Of a stretch of 64,000 nucleotides of DNA, positions 24,564 through 33,075 are shown piece by piece. Position 1 is the stretch's first letter; every line of letters starts with the position of its first letter. A model generated the notes under the pieces. It ran no database searches and was not told the DNA's origin. It saw only the letters and a list, made by a program, of their open reading frames with translations. Both the position numbers and the translations under genes were made by a program. Source of the DNA: Aquitalea palustris (GTDB lineage Bacteria; Pseudomonadota; Gammaproteobacteria; Burkholderiales; Chromobacteriaceae); NCBI RefSeq assembly GCF_003693445.1, contig NZ_RFAR01000021.1, forward strand, positions 28,195 to 92,194. Reading direction: 5' to 3'.

Positions 24564-25583
24564 CTAGCGCGGCTTCTGCCGACTGAACGCCCACCAACCG
24601 GCCAGAAAGGTAAAACTGGCAACCAGCAGCACCAGCACCCAGAAGCCATGCGGATGATTGGCCAGCGGCACACCGCCTACATTCATGCCGAAAAAACCGG
24701 CCACGATATTGATGGGCAGTGCCAGCACCGTCACCATCGTCAGGGTGAACAAGGTGCGGTTGGTCTGCTCGTTCAGCTTGGCGGCCAGCTCTTCCTGCAG
24801 CAGCTTGATGCGTTCCACCAGGGAGGCCAGGTCGTTCAGTACCAGCGAAAACTCCTCGGTCGATTCGCGCAGGGCCTGCACGTCGTGCTCGGCCAGCCAG
24901 ACGGGCGGACGGTTCAGCAGACGGAACAAGGCGCCGGGTTCTGGCGCCAGCAATCGCTGCATGCGCACCAGGGTGCGGCGCATGCCGGACAGCTCGGCAC
25001 GGTGATCCTGCAAATGCTCGGCCAGGAAACGATCTTCGATGTGGTCCACCTTGCGCGCAGACTCGCGCACGATGCCGGCCATCACATCAGCCTGATCCTG
25101 CATCAGATGAAACAGCAAGGAGCGGGCCGAGAGAAATACTTCACCGCTTTTCACCGCCGCCCGCAGCCTGTCCACCGAACGCAAGGGGCGCACGCGCGCG
25201 GTGACCAGCAAGCGCGAACCGGCAGCCACCCACAGTGTGGCGACATCGGAGGTCACCACACCAAAACCCAGTGCCACATCATTGATTACCGCCAGCAACA
25301 TGCCACCCGAGGGTTCGATGCGGGTGGAGCTGCTGCCCGCATGCAGCAGTTCAAAGAAATCATCCGGCAGCGGCATCTTTGCCCGGAGCCAGCGCTCGCA
25401 AGCCGCATGCGCCAGATTGAAATGCAGCCAGACAAAACCATCATCTGGCGTTGGCTGCTGCAAAAAGCGTACTGCCTCTTCCGATGCAATGGGCTGACCC
25501 GCCTGCCCGGGCAGAAAGAGAAAGCCACTGATCAGTCCGACCTGATCCGCACCATACATTCCCTCGGCAATCGATACGCTCAT
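24564..25583 (-). CDS. CorA/ZntB family divalent metal transporter
   Basis: This is a pentameric inner-membrane transporter of zinc or magnesium. I start at ATG 25583 (MSVSIAEGMYGADQV), which has GGGAAGG about 8 bases upstream; a longer frame to 25619 lacks support. It has 339 residues. A large cytosolic domain (for example WLHFNLAHAACERWLRA) is followed by two C-terminal helices with the signature GMN (AGFFGMNVGGVPL). The WLHF and PTPDDG features favour ZntB over CorA. Confidence 0.9.
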   Translation of the reverse strand: MSVSIAEGMYGADQVGLISGFLFLPGQAGQPIASEEAVRFLQQPTPDDGFVWLHFNLAHAACERWLRAKMPLPDDFFELLHAGSSSTRIEPSGGMLLAVINDVALGFGVVTSDVATLWVAAGSRLLVTARVRPLRSVDRLRAAVKSGEVFLSARSLLFHLMQDQADVMAGIVRESARKVDHIEDRFLAEHLQDHRAELSGMRRTLVRMQRLLAPEPGALFRLLNRPPVWLAEHDVQALRESTEEFSLVLNDLASLVERIKLLQEELAAKLNEQTNRTLFTLTMVTVLALPINIVAGFFGMNVGGVPLANHPHGFWVLVLLVASFTFLAGWWAFSRQKPR

Positions 25584-25922
25584 GCAATACACCTTCCCGC
25601 AATACTGCCAGCCCAGCACTGGCCGGCATCAGCAAACACGTTTAATTAGCGCAGGATAACACTCCGCTTGGGCCCATTTTACCCGAGGCAGATGACAATT
25701 CTGACCTGGCGCGGGCAGAAAAATACCAGCGTACTCAGCTACTGAGTAGGCGGCTGATACGGCCCATCAGTGCTCAAGAAAATTCTCGATAAACAAGAAG
25801 AAACAAGAGCAATTTTAATAGGAAGATATCCCTTATTTGCCGCGATGGGAGTTCATAGACTGGCTCGTGTCCTCTTGTGGACACCACCAACCCACCCAAG
25901 TCTTTTACTCAGGAAAACCATC
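25584..25922. other. Intergenic region with an inverted repeat
   Basis: This 339-base gap separates two divergent genes. Apart from a 17-bp palindrome TACTCAGCTACTGAGTA (25732-25748), I see no RNA gene or convincing reading frame. Promoters for both flanking genes are expected here. An open frame from 25770 is only an upstream extension of the next gene. Confidence 0.5.
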
Positions 25923-26153
25923 ATGAAACTGATTGCATGGACTGTAGCTGGAGTACTGCTGGCCGGTCCCGCCCTTGCCAACAAACTGCACCAGCAATCC
26001 CCGACTGCCAGTGAAGTAAAAGCCTGGAAAGAAGATCAAGACAAGATCAAAAAGCAAGACGCGCACAAAAAACAGCAGCACAAGAAAAAGTCGGCATCGG
26101 GCGCCAAGCACCAGGTGAAGGAAACCGTAGGCGGACACGAACACAACAAGTAA
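25923..26153 (+). CDS. Small secreted Lys/His-rich protein
   Basis: It has 76 residues. A Sec signal peptide (MKLIAWTVAGVLLAGPALA, cut before NKL) is followed by a very basic tail rich in Lys, His and Gln (KKQDAHKKQQHKKK) ending GGHEHNK. CAGGAAAA precedes the ATG. Probably periplasmic; the histidines could bind metal, but that is a guess. No family recognised. Confidence 0.75.
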   Translation: MKLIAWTVAGVLLAGPALANKLHQQSPTASEVKAWKEDQDKIKKQDAHKKQQHKKKSASGAKHQVKETVGGHEHNK

Positions 26154-26301
26154 GCCCCTGTCAGCATCCGCCTGGCGGGTGCTGACTCTTCCCCGCCGGT
26201 CACCACCAGCGCCCTCATTCACGTCCCCACTCTCATATTTGATCAAATAATTTGGCAAGCGCGGCTTGCCTGCGCTAGAATCAGCTGGCATGTGCAAAAT
26301 A

Positions 26302-26318
26302 TTAAACGAAAAGTTTAA
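26302..26318. promoter_or_regulatory. Inverted repeat just upstream of the puuB-like start
   Basis: TTAAAC, five-base spacer, GTTTAA ends 4 bases before the ATG at 26323, so a bound repressor would block ribosome or polymerase access. A second AT-rich site, TTTGATCAAATAATTTGG, lies about 50 bases further upstream. The regulator is unknown. Confidence 0.45.
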
Positions 26319-26322
26319 CGAA

Positions 26323-27606
26323 ATGCCACAAACCAGCTACCCCGAATCCTACTACGCCGCCTCTGCCAATCCGGTGCCTGCGCGCCCGGCCCTGCAAGGC
26401 GAAATCGAAACCGACGTCTGCATTATCGGTGCCGGCTACACCGGCCTGTCCACTGCACTCTTCCTGCTGGAAAATGGCTTCAAGGTCACCGTGCTGGAGG
26501 CCGCCAGGGTTGGCTTTGGCGCATCCGGTCGCAATGGTGGCCAGATCGTCAACAGCTACAGCCGCGACATCGATGTGATCGAACGCACCGTGGGCAGCAA
26601 GCAAGCCAAACTGCTGGGTGACATGGCCTTCGAAGGTGGCCGCATCATCCGCGAGCGGGTAGCCCGCTACGGCATCGACTGTGCCCTGAAAGACGGCGGC
26701 GTGTTTGCCGCGCTGAGCGAAAAGCAGATGGGCCATCTGCGATCACAAAAAGCCTTGTGGGAGCGTTATGGCCACCGCCAGTTGCAAATGCTGGGCAAGG
26801 ATGACATGCGCGGCATCGTGGCTACCGACAGCTATGTGGGCGGCATGCTGGACATGAGCGGCGGTCACATCCATCCGCTGAACCTGGCACTGGGCGAAGC
26901 CGCTGCGGTGGAGTCGCTGGGCGGCGTGATTTACGAGCAATCGCCGGCACTGAGCATCGAACGAGGCCAGCAACCCGTGGTAACCACGCCGCAAGGTCGG
27001 GTCAAGGCGAAATTCCTGGTAGTGGCCGGCAATGCCTACCTGGGCAACCTGCTGCCGGAACTGGCTGCCAAATCCATGCCTTGCGGCACCCAGGTGATCA
27101 CCACCGAGCCGCTGGGCGACGAACTGGCTGCCAGCCTGCTACCGCAAGACTATTGCGTGGAAGACTGCAATTACCTGCTCGACTACTACCGCCTGAGCCA
27201 GGACAAGCGGCTGATTTTCGGCGGTGGCGTGGTGTACGGCGCACGTGACCCAGCCAATATCGAGGCCATCATCCGCCCGAAAATGCTGAAGGTCTTCCCG
27301 CAACTGGCCAAGGTAAAGATCGATTACGCCTGGACCGGCAACTTCCTGCTGACGCTGTCGCGCTTGCCGCAGGTGGGTCGCATTGGCGACAACATCTATT
27401 ACTCGCAGGGCTGCAGCGGCCATGGCGTCACCTACACCCATCTGGCGGGCAAGATCATGGCCGAGGCACTGCGCGGCCAGGCCGAGCGCTTCGACGCCTT
27501 TGCCACCTTGCCGCACTACCCCTTCCCGGGTGGCGAACTGATGCGCGTGCCCTTCACCGCCATGGGTGCCTGGTATTATTCGCTGCGCGACAAACTGGGT
27601 ATCTGA
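26323..27606 (+). CDS. puuB: FAD-dependent oxidoreductase, PuuB-like (gamma-glutamylputrescine oxidase family)
   Basis: It probably oxidises gamma-glutamylputrescine or another N-substituted amine, making an aldehyde, NH3 and H2O2. I start at ATG 26323 (MPQTSYPESYYAASANP). It has 427 residues. FAD-binding VCIIGAGYTGLSTALFLLE (DAO fold) lies at about 30-50, then GFGASGRNGGQIVNSYS, the PuuB pattern. C-terminal GCSGHGVTYTHLAGKIMAEAL is the second FAD contact. No puuA neighbour is present; the aldehyde dehydrogenase and aminotransferase lie 14 kb away. Exact substrate uncertain. Confidence 0.85.
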   Translation: MPQTSYPESYYAASANPVPARPALQGEIETDVCIIGAGYTGLSTALFLLENGFKVTVLEAARVGFGASGRNGGQIVNSYSRDIDVIERTVGSKQAKLLGDMAFEGGRIIRERVARYGIDCALKDGGVFAALSEKQMGHLRSQKALWERYGHRQLQMLGKDDMRGIVATDSYVGGMLDMSGGHIHPLNLALGEAAAVESLGGVIYEQSPALSIERGQQPVVTTPQGRVKAKFLVVAGNAYLGNLLPELAAKSMPCGTQVITTEPLGDELAASLLPQDYCVEDCNYLLDYYRLSQDKRLIFGGGVVYGARDPANIEAIIRPKMLKVFPQLAKVKIDYAWTGNFLLTLSRLPQVGRIGDNIYYSQGCSGHGVTYTHLAGKIMAEALRGQAERFDAFATLPHYPFPGGELMRVPFTAMGAWYYSLRDKLGI

Positions 27607-27652
27607 GTTTCCATGCGGTCAGCCACCTGCCGACCACACATCGCCTGACAGC

Positions 27653-27680
27653 AAGGGCCGGCCTCACCCCCGGCCCTTTT
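27653..27680 (+). terminator. Rho-independent terminator after puuB
   Basis: AGGGCCGG, 8-base loop, CCGGCCCT and a T-run lie about 50 bases after the stop codon. Confidence 0.8.
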
Positions 27681-27880
27681 CTCATCTTGCCACCCCCGCC
27701 CCTCTTTAACTGAGCAAACAGCGCCGATCCGGCCGCCACCCTTACGCCTCTTTACCTTGTTTGCAAAAACCAACATTTTTTGACCTGTCCTGCCCATCCT
27801 GCCCAAGGTTCTGTCGGGGATAATCGTGACCACAGCCATGAGTCCGTCATACCGTCACCCACAAGGCAAGCATAGACAAG

Positions 27881-29323
27881 ATGAGCAGCGCATCGATCAC
27901 CACCTCGGCAGGTCCGCTCGACGTACAGAACATTGTCAGTCAGTTGATGACGGTGGAAAAACAGCCACTTGCCACCAGCCAGAGCAAACTGAGCAGTTTC
28001 AACAGCAAGCTCAGCGACATCGGCCAGGTCAGCTCTGCCATTTCCGGCCTGCAAACGGCCGTGAGCGGCCTATCCTCTGGCGCCTTCCTGCACACCATCA
28101 AGACCAGCAGCTCGGATGCCACCGTCGCCACGGTGGAGAGCAATGGCAGTGGCGCTGCCGGCAACTATCTGCTGGATGTGCAAGAACTGGCCAAGCCGCG
28201 CCAGCTGGTATTCGACACCACCGCAGACGGGCAGGCCATCACCAGCACCAGCAGTGCGCTGGCTGACGTGCCGGACTCGCTCACCTTCGAGGTAGGCGGC
28301 AGCAGCACAACCGTGCAGCTACGCGATGCAGCCAGTACCGCAGTGTCGGACAGCACCGGCACCACCGGTACGGCAACAGCCGTGACCACGCCGGCCAGCG
28401 TCAGCCTGCAGAACATCGCCGACAAGATCAATGGTGCCAATGCCAGCGTCAACGCCTCCATCGTGCAATACAAGGGGAGCTATTCGCTGGTGATTGCGTC
28501 AGCACAATCCGGTTCGGACAATGCCTTCAGCGTAACGGCAGGCGGCAGCGACAGCAGCCTGGAGAGCAGCAGCACCAATACGCTGGCAGGCCTGCAACAA
28601 AGCGATAACGCCATCAGCGAATCCAACGATGCCAGCGACGCCGCACTCACTGTCAACGGCGTGTATGTTTCCTCCAGCAGCAATACCGTCAGCGATGTGA
28701 TCAGCGGAGCCAGCATCAGCCTGCAAAAAACGGGCGAAGCCACGATCAGCCTGGCACAAGACAGCAGCAGCATTGCCAGCAAACTGCAGGGTTTTGTCGA
28801 CGCCTACAACAAGGTGCAAGGTGCAATCAATACCGCATCGGCCGGCAACATGAAAGGCGATGCCGCACTCAACTCCATCCGCAACCAGCTCAGTGCCGTA
28901 CTGCAAACGCCGGTCAGCGGTGCCGACCCGCTCACTTCCTATGCCTATTTATCCCAGGTGGGCATTGCCATCCAGAAAGACGGCACCCTGTCACTGGACC
29001 AGACCGCCTTCAACAAGGCGCTGAGCAGTCAGCCCGCTGCGGTAGCCAATCTGTTCGGCAACAGCAGCAATACCGGCTTTGCCGACCGCTTCAACACCAC
29101 CATCAACAATCTGCTGGGGCCGGCAGGAATCATCGTGACCAAACAAAATGACCTGAACCAGAATGTGACGGATGAAACCAACCACCAGTCACAATTGCAA
29201 ACCAAGATGAGTGACAAGCAAGCCAATTATCTGCACCAATACACCACGCTGAATACCACGCTGTCCAAGATGCAGCAATCCACCAGCAATTTGTCCGGGC
29301 TACTGAAGTCATCCGGCAATTAG
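27881..29323 (+). CDS. fliD: Flagellar filament cap protein FliD, copy 1
   Basis: FliD (HAP2) caps the filament tip and promotes flagellin polymerisation; it is exported by the flagellar type III system. It has 480 residues. The N-terminal SITTSAGPLDVQNIVSQLMT and coiled segment SKLSSFNSKLSDIGQVSSAI match the FliD_N domain, and the C-terminal ADRFNTTINNLLGP and helical end match FliD_C. The middle is Ser/Thr-rich. A close paralogue follows directly. No other flagellar genes are in the window. The ribosome site is weak. Confidence 0.93.
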   Translation: MSSASITTSAGPLDVQNIVSQLMTVEKQPLATSQSKLSSFNSKLSDIGQVSSAISGLQTAVSGLSSGAFLHTIKTSSSDATVATVESNGSGAAGNYLLDVQELAKPRQLVFDTTADGQAITSTSSALADVPDSLTFEVGGSSTTVQLRDAASTAVSDSTGTTGTATAVTTPASVSLQNIADKINGANASVNASIVQYKGSYSLVIASAQSGSDNAFSVTAGGSDSSLESSSTNTLAGLQQSDNAISESNDASDAALTVNGVYVSSSSNTVSDVISGASISLQKTGEATISLAQDSSSIASKLQGFVDAYNKVQGAINTASAGNMKGDAALNSIRNQLSAVLQTPVSGADPLTSYAYLSQVGIAIQKDGTLSLDQTAFNKALSSQPAAVANLFGNSSNTGFADRFNTTINNLLGPAGIIVTKQNDLNQNVTDETNHQSQLQTKMSDKQANYLHQYTTLNTTLSKMQQSTSNLSGLLKSSGN

Positions 29324-29472
29324 CACAACTACGGATAGCCCCGAGGCAAGGCGTAACGCCGCCGCAGGGATTTTGTTGGCAGCGCCTGGCAGACCAGGCT
29401 GGCCACCCCGTCAATCGTGACGCTTTGTGACAGCCTTAACATTCGGCAACATTGTTTAACCCTGTTTTGCCA

Positions 29473-29500
29473 TCAAGCAGCAAGCTGTTCCAGCCGATAA
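29473..29500 (+). promoter_or_regulatory. Probable sigma-28 (FliA) promoter of fliD copy 2
   Basis: The -10 element GCCGATAA (29493-29500) matches the FliA consensus exactly. TCAAGCAG, 12 bases upstream, is a partial match to TAAAGTTT. It lies 57 bases before the ATG. This supports separate late-class flagellar expression of the second copy. Confidence 0.6.
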
Positions 29501-29556
29501 TGCAAAGAGAGCATATAGACCGGCCTGATCCAGCTGCAGGCCGCAGGGAGAAAAGC

Positions 29557-30924
29557 ATGAGCGCAGCATCCATCACCACCACCGCCGGTCCGCTAGATGT
29601 GCAGACTATTGTCAGTCAGCTGATGACCGTGGAACAGCAGCCGCTGACCGAAAGCCAGAACAAGGTCTCCACCTACAACACCGATCTGAGCGACATGGGC
29701 CAGATCAGTTCGGCCCTGTCCGCCTTGCAAACATCGGTCAGCAGCCTGTCATCCGGCGCCTTCCTGCAGACTTACAAAGCCACCACCTCAGACAGTACAA
29801 TTGCCAGTGTCGCCACCAACACTGGCGGTATTGCTGGCACTTATCAGCTGAATGTCAGCAAACTGGCCCAATCACGCCAACTGGTGTTCGACCAGAACAG
29901 CGCAGGCCAGGCCATCAGCAGCGCAACCACTGCGCTAAGTGGCGTCCCCTCTTCGCTCACCTTTAGCGTGGCCGGCACCAGCACCACGGTAAACCTCAAC
30001 AATGGCGGCAGCAGTGGGGAAAGCCTGCAAAACATTTCCGATGCCATCAACAGTGCCAATGCCGGCGTCAATGCCTCCATCGTGCAATACAACGGCAATT
30101 ACTCGCTGGTGATCGCCTCGGCCAACTCCGGCTCGGCCAATGCTTTCAGCGTGACTGCAGGCGGCACCGACAGTAGTAGCACCAGTGGCAATACGCTGGC
30201 AGGTTTGCAGCAAAGCAGCACAGCGGCTACAGAATCGTTTTCCGCCAGCGATGCCCTGATGACCGTCAATGGCGTCAATGTTTCATCCAGTAGCAATACC
30301 GTGACCGGGGTGATCAGCGGTGCCACCGTCAATTTGGAAAAAATCGGTCAGGTATCCATTGGCATGAGCCAGGACACTTCGGGCATTGCCTCCTCCCTGC
30401 AAGGCTTTGTCGATGCCTACAACAAGGTGTACAGCACCACCAACAGTGCCTTCAATGGCGACATGAAGGGCGACGATTCGCTGCTGTCCATCCAGGACCA
30501 GCTGACCTCGGTATTACAAACCCAGGTGCCAGGTGTTAATGCAACCTCATCCTATGCCTATCTGTCGCAGGTCGGCATTTCCCTGCAGAAGGATGGCACC
30601 CTGGCCCTGGACCAGACCGCCTTCAACAAGGCACTGACCAGCAACCCGTCCGCCGTAGCCAATCTGTTTGGCAACAGCAGCAGCACTGGCTTTGCCGACC
30701 GTTTTAATACCACCATCAACAATCTGCTGGGGCCTACCGGCATCGTTTCCACCAAACAGAACGACCTGAACCAGAGTGTGACTGACGAAACCAATCACCA
30801 GACCGAAATCCAGACCAATCTGGACGCACTACGCAGTTCATATTTGCAGCAGTACACCTCGTTGAATGCCACGCTGGCGCAAATGCAGCAATCCACTAGC
30901 AATCTGGCAGGCCTGCTCGCCTGA
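29557..30924 (+). CDS. fliD: Flagellar filament cap protein FliD, copy 2
   Basis: It has 455 residues from ATG 29557 (MSAASITTTAGPLDVQTIVS), with AGGGAG upstream; the frame back to 29452 has no ribosome site. It shares long stretches with copy 1, for example AVANLFGNSSxTGFADRFN and the C-terminal helices, but has a shorter, diverged Ser/Thr-rich middle. The difference falls in the domain that faces outward in FliD caps. Tandem duplication followed by divergence is the simplest reading. It is followed by a terminator. Confidence 0.93.
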   Translation: MSAASITTTAGPLDVQTIVSQLMTVEQQPLTESQNKVSTYNTDLSDMGQISSALSALQTSVSSLSSGAFLQTYKATTSDSTIASVATNTGGIAGTYQLNVSKLAQSRQLVFDQNSAGQAISSATTALSGVPSSLTFSVAGTSTTVNLNNGGSSGESLQNISDAINSANAGVNASIVQYNGNYSLVIASANSGSANAFSVTAGGTDSSSTSGNTLAGLQQSSTAATESFSASDALMTVNGVNVSSSSNTVTGVISGATVNLEKIGQVSIGMSQDTSGIASSLQGFVDAYNKVYSTTNSAFNGDMKGDDSLLSIQDQLTSVLQTQVPGVNATSSYAYLSQVGISLQKDGTLALDQTAFNKALTSNPSAVANLFGNSSSTGFADRFNTTINNLLGPTGIVSTKQNDLNQSVTDETNHQTEIQTNLDALRSSYLQQYTSLNATLAQMQQSTSNLAGLLA

Positions 30925-30938
30925 TCCGGCAGACCTTG

Positions 30939-30975
30939 AAAAACGCCGCCCGGAACAATCCGTGGCGGCGTTTCT
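30939..30975. terminator. Bidirectional terminator between fliD copy 2 and the manganese exporter gene
   Basis: AAACGCCGCC and GGCGGCGTTT form a 10-bp stem, serving both convergent genes. Confidence 0.8.
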
Positions 30976-31030
30976 CATGCCTGCCCAGCAGGGGGCTATC
31001 AAGCGGCGTGCCGTTAAACAGCAAACCGCG

Positions 31031-31621
31031 CTAACCCAGATCCAGCGCAGTTCCATTGATGGCATTGGCCAGCGCCAAGCCACCCAGTACCAGGAAAATG
31101 ATGGATGCCATGATGTGTACCGCCTTGGCAGGCAGGCGGTCGGCAAAGCGGCTACCCAGGTAGATGACCGGTACGTTGGCCAGCATCATGCCCAGCGTGG
31201 TGCCGGCCACCACCGGCAGGAAATCATGAAAGCGGGCCGCCAGCGCAATGGTGACCACTTGGGTCTTGTCGCCCATCTCTGCCAGGAAAAACGCGAACAC
31301 CGTGGTGGCAAACACGCCCATCTGCCGCTTGGGCATGACGATTTCACCTTCATCCAGCTTGTCGGGAATCAGGATCCAGCCGGCCATCAGCGCAAACGAC
31401 GCCACCACGGCCCAGTTGAGGATATTGGGACTGAGCGCGGTGGACAGCCAGGCACCAATACCGCCGGCACCGGCATGATTGACCAGCGTGGCCAGCAAGA
31501 TACCGAGAATGATGGGAACCGGCTTGCGATAGCGTGCAGCCAGAATCAGGGAAAGCAGTTGGGTTTTGTCGCCGATTTCGGCCAGGGCCACTACGCCGGT
31601 GGATACCAGAAAGGACTGCAT
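31031..31621 (-). CDS. TMEM165/GDT1 family manganese exporter (MneA-like)
   Basis: This is an inner-membrane cation exporter. From ATG 31621 (MQSFLVSTGVVALAEIGDKT) it has 196 residues. The two family signatures E-x-G-D-K-T are at EIGDKTQLLSLILAARYR and EMGDKTQVVTIALAARFH, with six predicted helices in two inverted halves. A yybP-ykoY manganese riboswitch directly upstream fixes the substrate as manganese with good likelihood. Longer frames upstream run through that riboswitch and are rejected. Confidence 0.93.
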   Translation of the reverse strand: MQSFLVSTGVVALAEIGDKTQLLSLILAARYRKPVPIILGILLATLVNHAGAGGIGAWLSTALSPNILNWAVVASFALMAGWILIPDKLDEGEIVMPKRQMGVFATTVFAFFLAEMGDKTQVVTIALAARFHDFLPVVAGTTLGMMLANVPVIYLGSRFADRLPAKAVHIMASIIFLVLGGLALANAINGTALDLG

Positions 31622-31632
31622 CGAGAATTCTC

Positions 31633-31679
31633 CATGGCCGGGACGCGAAAACGAGTGACCGCAATGCGTCCCGGCCATG
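31633..31679 (-). promoter_or_regulatory. Riboswitch expression-platform hairpin
   Basis: CATGGCCGGGACGC (31633-31646) and GCGTCCCGGCCATG (31666-31679) form a perfect 14-bp stem between the aptamer and the start codon. On the minus strand it ends next to the GGAGA ribosome site and lacks a U-run, so control of translation is more likely than termination. Confidence 0.65.
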
Positions 31680-31682
31680 CAG

Positions 31683-31797
31683 AGCATTACGGTCAAAAGT
31701 CTCGCCAAGTCTCGGACCACGTGTGCCATGCCGGAACCGGCAAGTCTGTTGACACACGTCCCTCTCGCGCTCGGAGGGCGGCTACTCCCTAATGACG
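31683..31797 (-). promoter_or_regulatory. yybP-ykoY manganese riboswitch
   Basis: The minus strand carries the class hallmarks in order: TTAGGGAGTAGCC, a CGTGTGTCAACA element, a hairpin GCCGGTTCCGGC, the returning ACACGTGG strand and GGCGAGACTTTTGACC. CATTA and TAATG can close P1. Known members bind Mn2+ and induce manganese exporters, as in the gene downstream. Ends are approximate. Confidence 0.88.
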
Positions 31798-31894
31798 GAT
31801 GGCATTGTAAAGCAGCCATGCCATTTGGCAAGCCCCTTGGCCTGATTTTCGCCATGCACCGGGCCATGCAGCTGCCCGGCCATGGCCACAGGGT

Positions 31895-32938
31895 TTAGCG
31901 CGCCGCCCAGGCGTTGAAACGCTGCTCCAGGTTTTCGCCATGATCCACCCAGAAACTGCTGTCAATGGCCACGCCCTGCTTCAGGTTTTGCGGTGCGGTG
32001 GGCAGGTTGGCCAGGATAGCCTTGTCGATCAGCGCTGCCGCCTTGCGGTGGCTTACCCCGTAGCTGATCCCCTTAACGTATTCCGCCTGTGCGCCTGGCT
32101 GGCTGACAAAGGCCAGGAATTTGTAGGCGGCATCCAGATTGGCGCTACCCTTGGGGATGGTCCAGTAGTCGTAGTCATAGATATTGCCGTTCCACACCAT
32201 TTGCAGCTGTTTGCCGCCTTCTTTCTGTGCCGCGCTGATGCGCCCGTTATAGGCGGAGCTCATCACCACATCGCCTGCCGCCAGATACTGTGCCGGCTGG
32301 GCGCCGGCTTCCCACCACTGGATGTAGGGCTTGAGCTGGTCCAGCTTGGCAAAGGCGCGGTTCAGACCAGCCGGGGTATTGAGCAGCTTGTACACATCAT
32401 GTGGTGCTACGCCGTCCGCCATCAGCGCGATTTCCAGTGTGTACTTGGCCCCTTTGCGCAGCGCACGCTTGCCGGGATATTTCTTCACATCCCAGAAATC
32501 AGCCCAGGAACGCGGCGCGGTCTTCAGCTTGTCGGCGTTGTAGGCAAGCACCGTACTCCAGGCATAGGCCGCCATGCCACAGCTCTGGGCCGCACCGGGC
32601 AGCAGCTCGGCCGGCTTGATGATGCGGCGATAGTCCAGCTTCTCGAACATGCCCTCATCGCAACCGCGCATCAGGTCGGGCGACTCCACATCCAGCACGT
32701 CCCAGCTCACCCGCTTGCTGTCGACCATGGCCCGCACCCGGGCCATTTCACCGTTGTAGTCTCCGCTTACCACCTTGATGCCGCTGCTAGCGGCAAAGGG
32801 CTGGTAATAGGCTTTCTGCTGGGCATCCTTGTTGGCCCCGCCAAACGACACTACGGTCAGCTCGGCCGCCGACAGCACCGGGGCCAATAGCAATCCGGCA
32901 TACAGGAAAACACTTGGAAAACGCATGGATGAAGGCAT
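31895..32938 (-). CDS. ABC transporter periplasmic binding protein, PotD/spermidine-putrescine type
   Basis: It binds a polyamine or related cation in the periplasm for an ABC importer. It has 347 residues. The signal peptide (about residues 1-24, ending VLSAAEL) is followed by TVVSFGGANKDAQQKAYYQP and SWDVLDVESPDLMRGCDEG, the PotD/F-like bilobal pattern. No permease or ATPase gene is adjacent. Substrate is uncertain; related proteins bind putrescine, spermidine or gamma-aminobutyrate. Confidence 0.85.
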   Translation of the reverse strand: MPSSMRFPSVFLYAGLLLAPVLSAAELTVVSFGGANKDAQQKAYYQPFAASSGIKVVSGDYNGEMARVRAMVDSKRVSWDVLDVESPDLMRGCDEGMFEKLDYRRIIKPAELLPGAAQSCGMAAYAWSTVLAYNADKLKTAPRSWADFWDVKKYPGKRALRKGAKYTLEIALMADGVAPHDVYKLLNTPAGLNRAFAKLDQLKPYIQWWEAGAQPAQYLAAGDVVMSSAYNGRISAAQKEGGKQLQMVWNGNIYDYDYWTIPKGSANLDAAYKFLAFVSQPGAQAEYVKGISYGVSHRKAAALIDKAILANLPTAPQNLKQGVAIDSSFWVDHGENLEQRFNAWAAR

Positions 32939-33075
32939 GACTATCCCCTTGAAGTTGCACAGCCAGGTGGGCGGCTGTGTGGCTTACTCTAGGGACAAGT
33001 CCGGCAATAGGTAAAATAGCTTTACCCTGTCAACTGCATCGCTTTTTACGATGCAAGAAAGCGGCGTGGCCTGGC

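Noticed and set aside
24447..25649. 400-codon plus-strand open frame
   Set aside because: It lies antisense to the CorA/ZntB gene, is rich in His/Gln/Arg typical of antisense GC-rich frames, and has no ribosome site or recognisable domain.
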